From Mucilaginibacter psychrotolerans (GTDB lineage Bacteria; Bacteroidota; Bacteroidia; Sphingobacteriales; Sphingobacteriaceae), in the NCBI RefSeq assembly GCF_004519315.1, contig NZ_SOZE01000036.1, positions 1 to 55,695 on the forward strand: a stretch of 55,695 bases of DNA, written 5' to 3'. Under the pieces are notes generated by a model. The model saw nothing but the letters and a program-made list of their open reading frames with translations, ran no database searches and had not been told where the DNA came from. Below, one piece after another: positions 1 through 8,530 of this stretch; the stretch's first letter is position 1; each line of letters opens with the position of its first letter. The position numbers and the translations under genes were made by a program.

Positions 1-459
1 ATCGCTAATATCGTGGCTGGATTAATCGCATACTCATTTTTTCCTAAAAAACCGTCCATCTCTTATCAATCGACCTATTCTAATCAGATGGCCGCCTTTT
101 GATTAATCGAACTCAGGTTAAAAAGATATTCTCGTGTTTTTTGTGAAGTCCTTTCATCGGTTTATCCCTCATTAAAATCTTTAGAACCTTTTACTACGGA
201 TTCTTTTATTTGTTTTCCGTTTTATTTTGACGAGAAACCCTCTATTGAGTTTGACTATAAAGAGCAGGCGGAAAAAGACATAGAGAAATTAGTGTTTAAA
301 ATTGCAGGCGTAAATTTGAGATTGATTAGAGTAATTAGATTATATGAAGGAAATATGATATACCTAATCAAACCGAAAAAACTTAGGTACTGGTTGCCAT
401 CGGTCGCTTTACGAGATGCTGACGAAACTTTTGCTGATTTAAGAAAACAAGGATTCTAA
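1..459 (+). pseudogene. Broken, 5'-truncated hypothetical gene with in-frame TGA
   Basis: Reading frame 1 is open from the window edge to a TGA at 100-102 and then open again to the TAA at 457-459. The two parts read like one protein of about 150 visible residues. The second part ends in a basic/aromatic stretch (KPKKLRYW) and then RDADETFADLRKQGF. No plausible start codon lies just after the TGA (the first ATG is at 355), so I read the TGA as a nonsense mutation or sequence error. The final TAA overlaps the ATG of the next gene (TAATG), so the two were probably translated as a coupled pair. I do not recognise the family. The start lies outside the window. Confidence 0.5.
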
Positions 460-1214
460 TGCTTTCGGAAAAACCCATAAACCCAATCAGTGGAAATATA
501 TCTTTTGGAATCACTGCAGATGATTCTATTAAAGCTGTTATTGGGTTTTTGAGAATCAATTTATTAAAATTTGCCTCCGACAACAAGAACCATCGCATCT
601 TACCGGAGGAAAGTACCAATCAATTATTATGCGGTTTTTTAAATAAGGAAGCCAAAAAAGAGCCTTTCCGTTTTCAACCCGAATTTATTGAGGAAATATC
701 AAGTGGACGGAGCCCCAAAGTCGATTTCGGAACGCTTTCTGACGAAGAAAAAATAGTGATTTCTGACAGAGAATACGGCGAGGACGATAGTTTTTTTTCA
801 TTTGAAGCGAAACGTTTGCCAACGCCAGGGTCTGGTCGCGAAAGAGAATACGTTACAGGTATCGCTCCCAAAGTTTCCGGCGGAATTGAAAGATTCAAGA
901 AAGGGGTACACGGCGCTAAAATAAAATATGCTGCCATCGTGGGATATGTTCAAAAAGAGACCTTCAACCACTGGTTTCTAAAGATTAATGGTTGGATAGA
1001 TGAACTCGCGGTCATCGATTCGACAGGTTTATGGAAGACTACAGATAAATTAGCCTGCGATGACATAAATGTGCCGGTCTTTATTGAATTGTTTTCAGCG
1101 CATAATAGAATCGCGACAGGAGCAACACTAACTAATATAGAATTATATCATTTCTGGATTGACCTAATTGAGCCTGTTGCTGAGATAAGTGAAAGCGATA
1201 TGATATTGCATTAA
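459..1214 (+). CDS. Hypothetical protein with nuclease-like EAKRL motif
   Basis: Encodes 251 residues with no signal peptide and no membrane segment. Around residue 115 it has FSFEAKRL followed by a REREYV stretch, then IERFKKG and an AAIVGYV strand. This order (hydrophobic strand, E-x-K, then a second conserved basic block) resembles PD-(D/E)xK-like proteins of uncharacterised defence-associated families, where the E-x-K supplies metal-binding residues. The match is by eye and weak. Its ATG overlaps the stop of the broken upstream gene, so the two probably form a two-gene unit whose first member is damaged here. A hypothetical nuclease subunit is the working guess; no function is established. 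Confidence 0.6.
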   Translation: MLSEKPINPISGNISFGITADDSIKAVIGFLRINLLKFASDNKNHRILPEESTNQLLCGFLNKEAKKEPFRFQPEFIEEISSGRSPKVDFGTLSDEEKIVISDREYGEDDSFFSFEAKRLPTPGSGREREYVTGIAPKVSGGIERFKKGVHGAKIKYAAIVGYVQKETFNHWFLKINGWIDELAVIDSTGLWKTTDKLACDDINVPVFIELFSAHNRIATGATLTNIELYHFWIDLIEPVAEISESDMILH

Positions 1215-1229
1215 TGATTCCCCCGCCCA

Positions 1230-1290
1230 GTCAGGCGTCCTGCCTGACAGAAAATATTTTCCCGCGTCCGAGCTGCGGGATTTTATTAAA
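1230..1290 (+). terminator. Two adjacent hairpins after the nuclease-like gene
   Basis: A perfect 7-bp inverted repeat (GTCAGGC at 1230-1236, GCCTGAC at 1242-1248) is followed by a second hairpin (CCCGC at 1261-1265, GCGGG at 1275-1279) and then ATTTTATT. They lie between convergent genes and could end transcription from the left. The T-run is weak. The rest of the interval up to 1442 shows no gene. Confidence 0.4.
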
Positions 1291-1442
1291 ATAACTTTCT
1301 ACAGGCGCTCCCTGTCATGAAAATAAGTATGATTATCAAAAAATTAGCTAATTTAAGCTTAGACGCTTAAAATTTTTGCATCCACGCGAGCGACGTGGCG
1401 ACATCGCGCCAGCAAGGGGCGTGCCCAGCATAGCTATTAAAT

Positions 1443-1868
1443 TCACTCGTCATAATAACGTTTTCTAAAGACAATAATAGATTCTACGACTTCATTGGGA
1501 AACTCGTACTTGTCAGGTGCATATGCACCTATCCCAAATTTATAGGAAGTAAAGCCAGTTTTCGTAATTTCTAATTTTTCGTCCCATTCCTTGATTTGTT
1601 CTTCAACTGATTCATATGATACTTCTAAAAGCTTAACCGAGAATAAAGTCGGTTTAGCAGGCTGCACTATTTCTATTGCTTCACAGAAAAGGCTCTCATT
1701 ATAATTTATAAATAATCCTGACCCTTGGTAAAAATCAGTTGGCACTTTTGAAAACTGATTGCGATAAAATTCTTGATAGGATTCCTTTAGAAGTAACCTA
1801 ATTTGATCTCTAGGTAATCCTAAAGCAATATTGCCCAGCGATTCACACGGGTATATGGTGTAATCCAT
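1443..1868 (-). CDS. Immunity-like small cytoplasmic protein
   Basis: Encodes 141 residues with no signal peptide. The N-terminus runs YTIYPCESLGNIALGLPRDQ and then IRLLL; this 'vG.i.lGm.rdeir.ll' opening is common among small immunity-like proteins next to polymorphic toxins. The C-terminal half alternates beta strands and ends in a basic RKRYYDE tail. It follows the next immunity-like gene on the same strand by about 150 bp, and a short toxin-tail-like reading frame lies between them. Immunity against a lost toxin is an inference from context and general shape; no catalytic motif is visible. Confidence 0.5.
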   Translation of the reverse strand: MDYTIYPCESLGNIALGLPRDQIRLLLKESYQEFYRNQFSKVPTDFYQGSGLFINYNESLFCEAIEIVQPAKPTLFSVKLLEVSYESVEEQIKEWDEKLEITKTGFTSYKFGIGAYAPDKYEFPNEVVESIIVFRKRYYDE

Positions 1869-1873
1869 TATTA

Positions 1874-1939
1874 TTATTCTTGAAGTTTTGGTGTTGGTAA
1901 TTTAAGTCCTTCTGCATAATTCCGCCTTTGTTGGTGTTG
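1874..1939 (-). other. Short tail-like coding scrap upstream of the immunity-like gene
   Basis: On the minus strand a 21-codon stretch ends NYAEGLKLPTPKLQE and then three consecutive TAA codons, immediately before the start of the next gene. An in-frame TGA lies directly upstream. The basic, proline-containing ending looks like the last residues of a toxin C-terminal domain left in front of its immunity gene. It is too short to prove. Confidence 0.25.
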
Positions 1940-2017
1940 TCACCAACAAACCGAAATGTTTGTGATTAGGTAATCGCCCACACGACGGCATCCGTGTAGT
2001 TGTTCACAATTTTTCTT

Positions 2018-2581
2018 TCAGTCATATTTATCCTTTATTTCGCTGGCATCGATACCTTTGAATCCAGCAGACTTGATTTTTTTCATCGTTTCTATTCCGA
2101 TTAATATTGGAGGGAATTTATTTGCGAAACTTCCAAAGCATAAATCTGTACGAAAAAAACCATCAGGAATTAACTCCTTTATCTTTAAAAATACCGGAGA
2201 AGCACCGATTACCTCTTCATAACCCTTGCATTGTTCGTTATAGTTGATAAATTCTATACCAATAGCTCCTATGCGACGGCCTTTTTTATCCAGTTCAATC
2301 ACGTTATGAATTTTTAACCAGTACAAACCGGGCGATTTTGGTAACGTTACAAACTCCAATCCTTCATAGCCTTCCTGCTCGCAAAACGCTTTGAACTGAT
2401 CGGAAACAATCGTAAAATTATCATACGTACTCGAAATGGGCTTTTTGGTTTTTATCTTAATTTCGGGGTCTATCCGGTTAATCGTATAAATATCACTGTA
2501 TTTATCACATTCATTTAACGTTAAATTACGGTACATACTGTATTTGTTGTCGTAAGAAAAAATAATATAACCTAATACCAT
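2018..2581 (-). CDS. Probable polymorphic-toxin immunity protein
   Basis: Encodes 187 residues from the ATG at 2579-2581; a TTG at 2585-2587 would add two residues and would directly abut the preceding stop. There is no signal peptide. The segment SDQFKAFCEQEGYEGLEFV and the following LPKSPGLYWLKIHNV resemble what I recall of Imm43-type immunity proteins. It also has a C-R-T-D-L-C-F block near residue 150. It lies immediately downstream of the severed C-terminal domain of a toxin on the same strand, the usual toxin-immunity order. The immunity role is therefore supported by context and moderate sequence resemblance. It is now an orphan, because the toxin is truncated. Confidence 0.6.
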   Translation of the reverse strand: MVLGYIIFSYDNKYSMYRNLTLNECDKYSDIYTINRIDPEIKIKTKKPISSTYDNFTIVSDQFKAFCEQEGYEGLEFVTLPKSPGLYWLKIHNVIELDKKGRRIGAIGIEFINYNEQCKGYEEVIGASPVFLKIKELIPDGFFRTDLCFGSFANKFPPILIGIETMKKIKSAGFKGIDASEIKDKYD

Positions 2582-2587
2582 ATACAA

Positions 2588-2770
2588 TTATTTCAAATGT
2601 GGGTGTTGTCCAAAAAAGTGGGTAGCAGCATCAGTATATTTTAAACCGCCCCCTTTGTAAAAATCAGCCATCGCTTGTTGCCTTGCCTGTTCACTGAAGG
2701 CTGCCCTAATACGTGCCCCGGAATTGCCTCTTGTAGGCTTCATCGTTTTAAGATTGCCATTCTTATAAGT
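2588..2770 (-). pseudogene. Severed C-terminus of a polymorphic toxin
   Basis: Minus-strand frame with about 60 codons: KNGNLKTMKPTRGNSGARI, RAAFSEQARQQAMADFYKG, then GGLKYTDAATHFFGQHPHLK and stop. There is no start codon of its own in a sensible position, and an in-frame TGA stands at 2771-2773. The stop at 2588-2590 abuts the immunity-like gene. This looks like the last part of a large RHS/YD-type or similar toxin whose body has been replaced by an intergenic palindromic repeat. The toxin activity cannot be told from this piece. Confidence 0.6.
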
Positions 2771-2795
2771 TCAGCACACCGACGACCTGCCGTGT

Positions 2796-2828
2796 GGGGT
2801 CCTGAAACAAGTTCAGGATGACGTCTGC
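2796..2828. repeat. REP-like palindrome CCTGAA-ACAAG-TTCAGG
   Basis: A 6-bp perfect inverted repeat (2801-2806 and 2812-2817) sits inside a GTCATCCTGAAC...TTTCAGGACC context. Very similar short palindromes are scattered between genes in many bacterial genomes. It lies exactly where the toxin fragment begins, so it marks or fills the breakpoint. Confidence 0.55.
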
Positions 2829-2871
2829 AATGATTTGAACTTAGCAATGGTTTAAAGGTACGCCTCCCATT

Positions 2872-5625
2872 CTAATCCCCAAAATCGAACCAAAGCGTTC
2901 CGTTTACCGGCTTCCCGTCGGCGTGGTATTTTTGGCTTTGCGGCCCCATTACTTCGGCTTGCTGAAATTTGGTGCCAATTGGGCTTATGGCCTTTAAAAA
3001 GCCGATGCTGCCTCCCGGGAATTTAGGTTCCACGGGGTCGCCTTTTGGCGGGTCTTTTTCGCGCGCCGGTCGCAGCATCTGCAGGTATGTATTTTTATCG
3101 TTGGTATAAACCGTAAAGGGAGATTGTTTATTTTCTATAGTTACCCAGTTAACCCCGGCATGTTAACCCTTAAACTCTGGGTAGCCTGGTGCTTCGCCTG
3201 TGATGGCATTGTTATAGGCTTTGTGCCATAAGCCAAATTGCTGGCCTTTCAGCCTGTTTTTCCAAACACGGTACGGGCCGCGACCGAGCCATTTCATACC
3301 GGTTATCATTTCTTCGGGATAGTTGAAGGTGATGCCCATAAAATCCACGTCGCCCCGCTGGGTATATTGGTATTCAAGTTTGGCGGGATGCCCGGCGCTG
3401 AAAGTCCATTTGATATGGAGCGGCGCATCGCCCTGGTAGTCGGCTTCGATGCTGTATGACTTACCATCGGCCCTGCCGGCAAATTGTTTCAAACTGGTAT
3501 TTACGCCTGCCAAAACCGGCCCGCCCGATAAAGACACCGTGCCCGAAGGCTTCAGCACCTTTTGCAAATAGCCTGTAGTTTTGCTAAAGTAGTAACTGAT
3601 ACTGCCACTTTTTACGATGAGCACGCTGTCGGTTTCGGTGGCCGACATGGTGTTTAGTCTCGAAGGCTTAGCCAATACAGGTGCAGCCGGCAGATGTATC
3701 GCCCAGCTCCAGGTAAATAGCTCTTTTTTATCGGGACCGTAGGCCGTTAAATACAAGGCATCCTGGTTTTGCCAGCCCGGGGGAAGACTTAAACTAATCA
3801 GTCCCTTTTGGCCCGGCTTTAGGTTTGGCACAGTGGGCACGCCCGATGCGCTTACCTGCGCTGTAGTGGTAGCTGCTTTAGCCGATGGGAATTTCAGCAG
3901 CTTCCATTTAAAGCTGCATTGATTGAAATTGGTGAAAGCGTAGCGGTTTTCTACGGGTATCTTTCCATCGAAGCCCGCATCGATAGGCTGCGGGTTGATG
4001 TACACGGGCGACCATATCTCTTTAATGGTATAAAAGCTGGCTTCCTTTTCGCGGTGCGGACCAACAATGCCGTCGGGCGCGTGGTTGCCGTCAGAATCAT
4101 ACGCGCCGTTTTTATCGGTACGTACGATGGCTTCATCTAAAAACGCCCAAATGAAACCGCCGCCGCCGTGTGGATGCCTGATGATAGCGGCCCAAAAATC
4201 GTCGAGCGCGGCCCCTGCCCCACCATCGTACAGGGCGTGCATAAATTCGGTGGGGAAAAACACTTCCTTACCGTTGGCTGCGGCGTTTAACATGTAATTA
4301 TAATCGGGATAGTGCTTGGTATCGGTACCGTTGAATTTTTCCCAGGGGTGTAGTACGGTGCGTTTCTGTGGGTCGTACAGGGCGTAATCGTTATCAAGGC
4401 CGCGGTTCCAGCCGCCTTCGTTGCCATTATCCCAAAAGATAATAGAGGGATGGTTAACATCGCGCAGCACCAATTCTTTCACCAGTTTATGGCCCACAAC
4501 GGTATCGTATTTGGCCTGCCAGCCGGTAAGTTCATCAAGTACATAAAGGCCCAGCGAATCGCATACGTCAAGAAATTCATGGTCGGGCGGGTAGTGCGAC
4601 ATGCGCACCGCGTTCATGTTCATCTCCTTCATCAACCGGGCATCCAACAGGCGGATGGCCTTGCTCAGCGTGCGACCGCTCTCCGGCCAAAAGCTGTGGC
4701 GGTTGCTGCCTTTGATAATCACCCTGGCCCCGTTTACGTACAGCCCATCATTAACCCTTACCTCCACCGTGCGGAACCCGAATTTTTGCCGGATGCGATG
4801 GATCAAGCCATTTTTACCTTTGATACTTACCAGCACCTGGTATAGATTGGGGAACTCGGCACTCCATAATAATGGCTTATTAAAGCTGCCTTTTAGCTGG
4901 ATGCTATCCGCTGTGGGAATAGCCTTGACCGATATGGGCTTGCCCACATTTTGGCCCCTAAGCGTTTGCACCTGCGCCGAAATCGTTGCATCGCCCTTTA
5001 CATTGCGGGCGAAGGCATTCAGCAGGAACGAGCCATCGGCTTTGGCATCTATAGACGTGCGTTCGATAAAAGTTTGGGGGACTATCTCCAGGTAAACCGG
5101 CCGGTAAATGCCACCCAAAACCCAAAAATCGCTATTGCGGCGCTCGGCATCATTTACTGACGCATTTGCAGAGGTTTTATCTACCGTAACTTCCAGCAGG
5201 TTTTTGCCGGCAGATTTCAGCAAATTGGTAATATCATATTTAAAGCGATAAAACGCACCCTGGTGGATGGGGCCGGCCTGCTGCCCGTTGATCATCACTT
5301 TAGTATCCGTCATCGAGCCCTCGAAAACGATGAAGACTTTTTTGCCCGTAAAACCAACCGAAGGAAATTCATATTTATACAGCCCCTGTTCATTCGCTTT
5401 TACCTTATCATGCCCATAATTATACGTACCAAAGCCCTGTTGTTCCCAGTTGGAGGGTACCGGTATCTTGGTCCAACGCCCGTTTTTGCGGCCGCTTGTG
5501 CAATAAAAATCCCAGGCTACGGTATGATCCTTATCAGTACCGGATAAATATTTGATAACCGTTTCCTGCGAAAAGGCATTAAGACTGATGGCAAGCAATA
5601 CTAATTGCAGCAATATCTTTTTCAT
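2872..5625 (-). pseudogene. GH2 beta-galactosidase-type glycosidase split by in-frame TAA
   Basis: The first 820 codons encode a signal peptide (MKKILLQLVLLAISLNAFS), a GH2 sugar-binding jelly roll, an Ig-like sandwich and the TIM barrel. The acid/base is about E403 in WDNGNEGGW and the nucleophile about E460 in FPTEFMHALYDG. A TAA at 3163-3165 follows PEFKG. The same frame then continues for 97 codons (HAGVNWVTIEN ... ISPIGTKF ... LWFDFGD) to a TAG at 2872, giving the C-terminal beta-galactosidase small-chain-like domain expected of the family. In relatives I would expect a Tyr at the TAA position, so a single TAT/TAC to TAA change explains it. Periplasmic or surface hydrolysis of beta-galactosides would be the ancestral role. 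The truncated form lacks the last part of the C-terminal domain. Confidence 0.85.
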
Positions 5626-5811
5626 ATAGGTGTTGGCCTTGGTGGTTTTTAATGTAATTGGCGCAAGATAAATTAGTCGTTCCCAATTATATAAAGGTAC
5701 CGCAAGTTAAAACTACGCAATCGTTGCCACAATCCATTGTTTACCCCCAGTGCGTTTTGAGCCCGGGGTTCTATTAAGCCTTAACCATACCATTAATTTA
5801 ATCAAAATCGA

Positions 5812-5843
5812 TTGGAAAAATGATGCAAAAACGGCTATATTTG
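5812..5843 (+). promoter_or_regulatory. Bacteroidota-type promoter of the tRNA-Ser gene
   Basis: A TATATTTG at 5836-5843 matches the Bacteroidota -7 consensus TAnnTTTG, and a TTGG about 24 bases upstream could serve as the -33 element. The tRNA begins 11 bases after the -7 box. The rest of 5626-5811 is the intergenic region upstream of the GH2 gene with no further call. Confidence 0.55.
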
Positions 5844-5854
5844 CGCCCCACCCA

Positions 5855-5941
5855 GGAGAGGTGTCAGAGTGATCGAATGTGCCTGATTCGAAATCAGGTG
5901 TACTGTTACAGGTACCGGGGGTTTGAATCCCTCCCTCTCCG
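5855..5941 (+). tRNA. tRNA-Ser, anticodon CGA
   Basis: The acceptor stem GGAGAGG (5855-5861) pairs with CCTCTCC (5934-5940), followed by discriminator G; CCA is not encoded. The anticodon arm CCTGA-TTCGAAA-TCAGG gives anticodon CGA, which reads UCG serine codons. A long variable arm and a GTTTGAATC T-loop region are present, as expected for a class II tRNA. The 3' end of the gene is duplicated at 46547-46563, showing that the tRNA is the attachment site of the downstream island and is regenerated by it. Confidence 0.93.
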
Positions 5942-5944
5942 CAA
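5928..5944 (+). other. attL (tRNA 3' end copy of 17-bp core)
   Basis: The 17 bases TCCCTCCCTCTCCGCAA overlap the T-arm and acceptor 3' strand of tRNA-Ser and recur exactly at 46547-46563. Sequence on either side of the repeat differs, as expected at an attachment core. Confidence 0.85.
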
Positions 5945-5964
5945 TTTATATATCAAACGATTCA

Positions 5965-6000
5965 AAAACGCCTTAAATGCATCATTTAAGGCGTTTTTTG
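5965..6000 (+). terminator. Rho-independent terminator after tRNA-Ser (island-supplied)
   Basis: A perfect 14-bp inverted repeat, AAAACGCCTTAAAT (5965-5978) and ATTTAAGGCGTTTT (5984-5997), has a 5-base loop and ends in a T-run. It lies inside the island, so it replaces the host terminator that was pushed to 46567-46592. Confidence 0.8.
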
Positions 6001-6042
6001 TTTCCGGAGAGCACCAAATTATTCAATAAATCGCATTCTTCT

Positions 6043-6088
6043 GGTGACCTATTGGTGACCTGTCAGGCAGCAAAGGCAACAGGTCACC
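6043..6088. promoter_or_regulatory. Putative integrase arm-type binding sites, left end
   Basis: Two direct GGTGACC repeats (6043-6049 and 6054-6060) and one inverted copy GGTCACC (6082-6088) stand between attL and the integrase gene. The same direct pair occurs inside attR (46470-46488), and a degenerate version occurs near 52837. Repeats at this position are typical arm sites for tyrosine integrases; binding itself is inferred. Confidence 0.55.
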
Positions 6089-6188
6089 AGAAAGCTTATA
6101 AGTCACTATCAGCCAACATGTTCAGCGAGTGAACATCTTGACCGATAGCTTAGGAAGTAACTAATTTTATCCACTTAAAGCGATTCGA

Positions 6189-7412
6189 ATGAACAGGTCT
6201 TTTTCTTTGCTCTTTTATGTAAAGAGTTCAAAAATTAATGCCGATGGCACTGCACCTATTTACTTACGCGTTACCGTTGATGGGCAACGCATCGAAATCT
6301 CCTCTAAACGGCAGGCCAATCCGTCTAAATGGAACACATCTGCACAAAAACTAAATGGTACAGGTGAATATGTCCGCTCGGTGAACGAATACCTGAAAAC
6401 GCTGGAACACCAGGTGTATGACGTCCACCGGCAAATGATTGAAAAGAAGTTGCCGTTGACAGCCGCCAATCTGAAGAATTTGCTGCTTGGCAAAGAAGAA
6501 ACCTCTCCTGATAAAATGCTCATACCCATATTTGAACAACATAACAGGGAGGTAAAGGCACTTATCGGCAAAGAATTCGCCAAAGGCACTTTTGACCGAT
6601 ATGAAACAAGCTTGAAGCACACGAAAGATTTCCTGCTATGGAAATATAAGGTGGCTGATATAGGCATTGCTGGCATTGATCATGAGTTCATTATGTCTTA
6701 TGACTTCTACCTACGCACTGAAAGGAACTGCAATAATAACTCGACCGTAAAATACCTTAAGAACTTCAAGAAAATCATCCTGATCTGTATCGCAAATGGT
6801 TGGCTGGACAAAGACCCGTTCGTTAAATACAAGCCGAAAGTAAAGCAGGTGAAACGGGATTTTTTGAATATGGATGAATTGGCAGCTATGGCAGCCAAAA
6901 AGCTGGTAAGCAGCCGCACAGCACAAGTAAGGGATATCTTCCTGTTTTGCTGCTATACAGGGTTGGCGTATGCGGACGTCAAGAAACTGAAGCGCGCTGA
7001 AATTGTGGTGGGTGTTGATGGCGGTAAATGGATTGCGACCAGCCGTAAAAAAACTGATACAGCATCTAATATACCTTTACTGCCACAAGCCATTGATTTG
7101 ATGAACATATACAAAGAGCATCCCCAATGCGCTAATGATGGCTTGCTGTTGCCTGTCCTGAGCAATCAAAAAATGAATAGCTACCTTAAAGAGATTGCCG
7201 ATGCCTGCGGCATCACGAAAGAACTTACCTTCCATATTGCCCGGCATACTTTCGCGACAACTGTAACCCTTGCGAATGGAGTATCCATCGAAAGCGTTTC
7301 AAAAATGCTTGGGCATACCAATATCAAAACAACCCAGCATTATGCCAAAATCCTGGATATGAAAGTAAGTGAAGACATGGCAAACCTGACACATAAACTA
7401 AGGGCAATATAA
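6189..7412 (+). CDS. Tyrosine recombinase/integrase of the island
   Basis: Encodes 407 residues, the normal length for Bacteroidota site-specific integrases. Domain order: N-terminal arm-DNA-binding domain (about 1-90), SAM-like core-binding domain (about 105-205) and catalytic domain (about 220-400). Catalytic residues seen are HIARHTFATT (H-x-x-R), LGHTNIKTTQHYAKI with the His and the nucleophile Tyr. At the usual first Arg position the sequence reads TGLAYADV, so that Arg is absent, as known for the IntDOT-type integrases of this phylum. It should catalyse integration and excision at the tRNA-Ser core. Its position next to attL, reading inward, and the flanking GGTGACC repeats fit this job. 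A second, decayed copy of a related gene lies near 53030. Confidence 0.92.
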   Translation: MNRSFSLLFYVKSSKINADGTAPIYLRVTVDGQRIEISSKRQANPSKWNTSAQKLNGTGEYVRSVNEYLKTLEHQVYDVHRQMIEKKLPLTAANLKNLLLGKEETSPDKMLIPIFEQHNREVKALIGKEFAKGTFDRYETSLKHTKDFLLWKYKVADIGIAGIDHEFIMSYDFYLRTERNCNNNSTVKYLKNFKKIILICIANGWLDKDPFVKYKPKVKQVKRDFLNMDELAAMAAKKLVSSRTAQVRDIFLFCCYTGLAYADVKKLKRAEIVVGVDGGKWIATSRKKTDTASNIPLLPQAIDLMNIYKEHPQCANDGLLLPVLSNQKMNSYLKEIADACGITKELTFHIARHTFATTVTLANGVSIESVSKMLGHTNIKTTQHYAKILDMKVSEDMANLTHKLRAI

Positions 7413-7447
7413 TCGTATCCAACTATCAAACATAAAAGCTAAATACA

Positions 7448-7984
7448 ATGAGTAATCAATTCATCGGCGATAAATCAATTACAGATAAGATATATATTTT
7501 AAGAGGCTACAACGTAATACTCGACAGTGACCTGGCAGATTTATACGAGGTCGAAACAAAAGTATTGAACCAGTCCGTCAACAGGCATCCTGACAGGTTC
7601 CCTCCAGATTTCATGTTTGAGTTAACAGAGGAAGAATGGTTGAACTTGAAGTCACAAATTGTGACTTCAAGTTGGGGCGGCCGAAGAAAGCTGCCAAAAG
7701 TGTTCACAGAGCATGGCGTACTTATGCTCTCCAGTATATTAAACAGCCAGCGCGCCATAGAGGTAAACATTCAAATCGTTAGAGTATTTACCCGTTTGAG
7801 GGAATTTATAACCAGCAATACTGAAGTACGGCTGGAAATCGAAAAAATCAAGAAAGAACTGAGTAACCAGGGCAAAAATATGGAGGTGGTCTTTAAATAC
7901 CTGGATGAGCTATCTGCGTGGTTACCTAAGCCTCCCGGCGAAACGAGGAAACGGCTTGGCTACAAACCGGACGAAATTCAATAA
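7448..7984 (+). CDS. ORF6N domain protein
   Basis: Encodes 178 residues. The N-terminal half (about 8-120) is an ORF6N domain: KIYILRGYNVILDSDLADLYEVET, then RFPPDFMFELTEEE, then KVFTEHGVLMLSSIL. The C-terminal part is charged and probably helical. ORF6N domains come from phage antirepressor-like proteins and are common beside integrases in Bacteroidota mobile elements. The gene starts 35 bp after the integrase stop, on the same strand, so it may be co-transcribed. A role in DNA binding or regulation is inferred from the family. Confidence 0.88.
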   Translation: MSNQFIGDKSITDKIYILRGYNVILDSDLADLYEVETKVLNQSVNRHPDRFPPDFMFELTEEEWLNLKSQIVTSSWGGRRKLPKVFTEHGVLMLSSILNSQRAIEVNIQIVRVFTRLREFITSNTEVRLEIEKIKKELSNQGKNMEVVFKYLDELSAWLPKPPGETRKRLGYKPDEIQ

Positions 7985-7990
7985 TGTGCG

Positions 7991-8347
7991 TTACCTGTTT
8001 GGAAGGCGCGGCCTTTTTCTTCGCGGAGTGGTTAGCTGAGGATGTTGGCCTGCCGGAGCAGTTCCCTCAATTTCCGGGTGCCCTAATTCCGTAGCTGCTT
8101 GCGTTTTGCCTTCCGCAAACCTGACGCTGACTACGCGTCCGTCAATTTCGGCCTGGTCAAAGGCTGCAATTGCTCGTTCGGCACCAGCCTTATCTTCCAT
8201 CGTGATAAATCCGTAACCTTTGCTTTCGCCAGTAGTTTGATCACTGACAATGGTAACGATATTGACCAAGCCGTGGATACTGAACAGCTCCACCAGTTCA
8301 ATTTCCTCCATGTCCCTTGGGATGCCGACTATAAACAACTTGGTCAT
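7991..8347 (-). CDS. RRM-type RNA-binding protein
   Basis: Encodes 118 residues from the ATG at 8345-8347 (MTKLFIVGIP); an ATG two codons upstream is possible. A single RNA-recognition motif fills residues 1-80 with RNP2 LFIVGI and RNP1 KGYGFITM, followed by a Pro/Arg-rich tail (TTPRRKRPRLPNR). Such single-RRM proteins in bacteria bind RNA and are frequent in Bacteroidota mobile elements. It converges on the ORF6N gene with only a few bases between stops. The large nested hairpin at 8388-8530 begins about 40 bp upstream of its start, which would place it in or near the 5' leader and makes autoregulation conceivable; that is speculation. Confidence 0.88.
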   Translation of the reverse strand: MTKLFIVGIPRDMEEIELVELFSIHGLVNIVTIVSDQTTGESKGYGFITMEDKAGAERAIAAFDQAEIDGRVVSVRFAEGKTQAATELGHPEIEGTAPAGQHPQLTTPRRKRPRLPNR

Positions 8348-8387
8348 ACGCACAAATATAATACAGGTTTTTGTTTATTGCGCACAC

Positions 8388-8530
8388 CTATCCATTGCAG
8401 TGCGTAAACAACCGGGAGTAGCAAGCAGCAAGAATGTCAAGGCCGTGCACCGCTGGAAGCGGCGGCGCGCTTGTATAGCCTTGACGTTCTTGCTGCGATG
8501 CTAAATTTGTGAAAGCAGTGCAGTGGATAG
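8388..8530. repeat. Three-tier nested hairpin (143 bp)
   Basis: Outer arms: CTATCCATTGCAGTGC (8388-8403) against GCAGTGCAGTGGATAG (8515-8530), 14 of 16 pair. Middle arms: GCAGCAAGAATGTCAAGGC (8425-8443) against GCCTTGACGTTCTTGCTGC (8478-8496), 18 of 19 pair. Innermost: CCGCT (8450-8454) against AGCGG (8458-8462). The element is GC-rich against AT-rich surroundings. It could be a structured RNA leader of the RRM gene, a palindromic insertion or a plasmid-type nick/origin site. No convincing reading frame covers it. Confidence 0.65.

Noticed and set aside
3238..5547. Several plus-strand open frames of 60-160 codons opposite the GH2 gene
   Set aside because: They lie wholly inside a well-supported coding region on the other strand and show no domain or start context.
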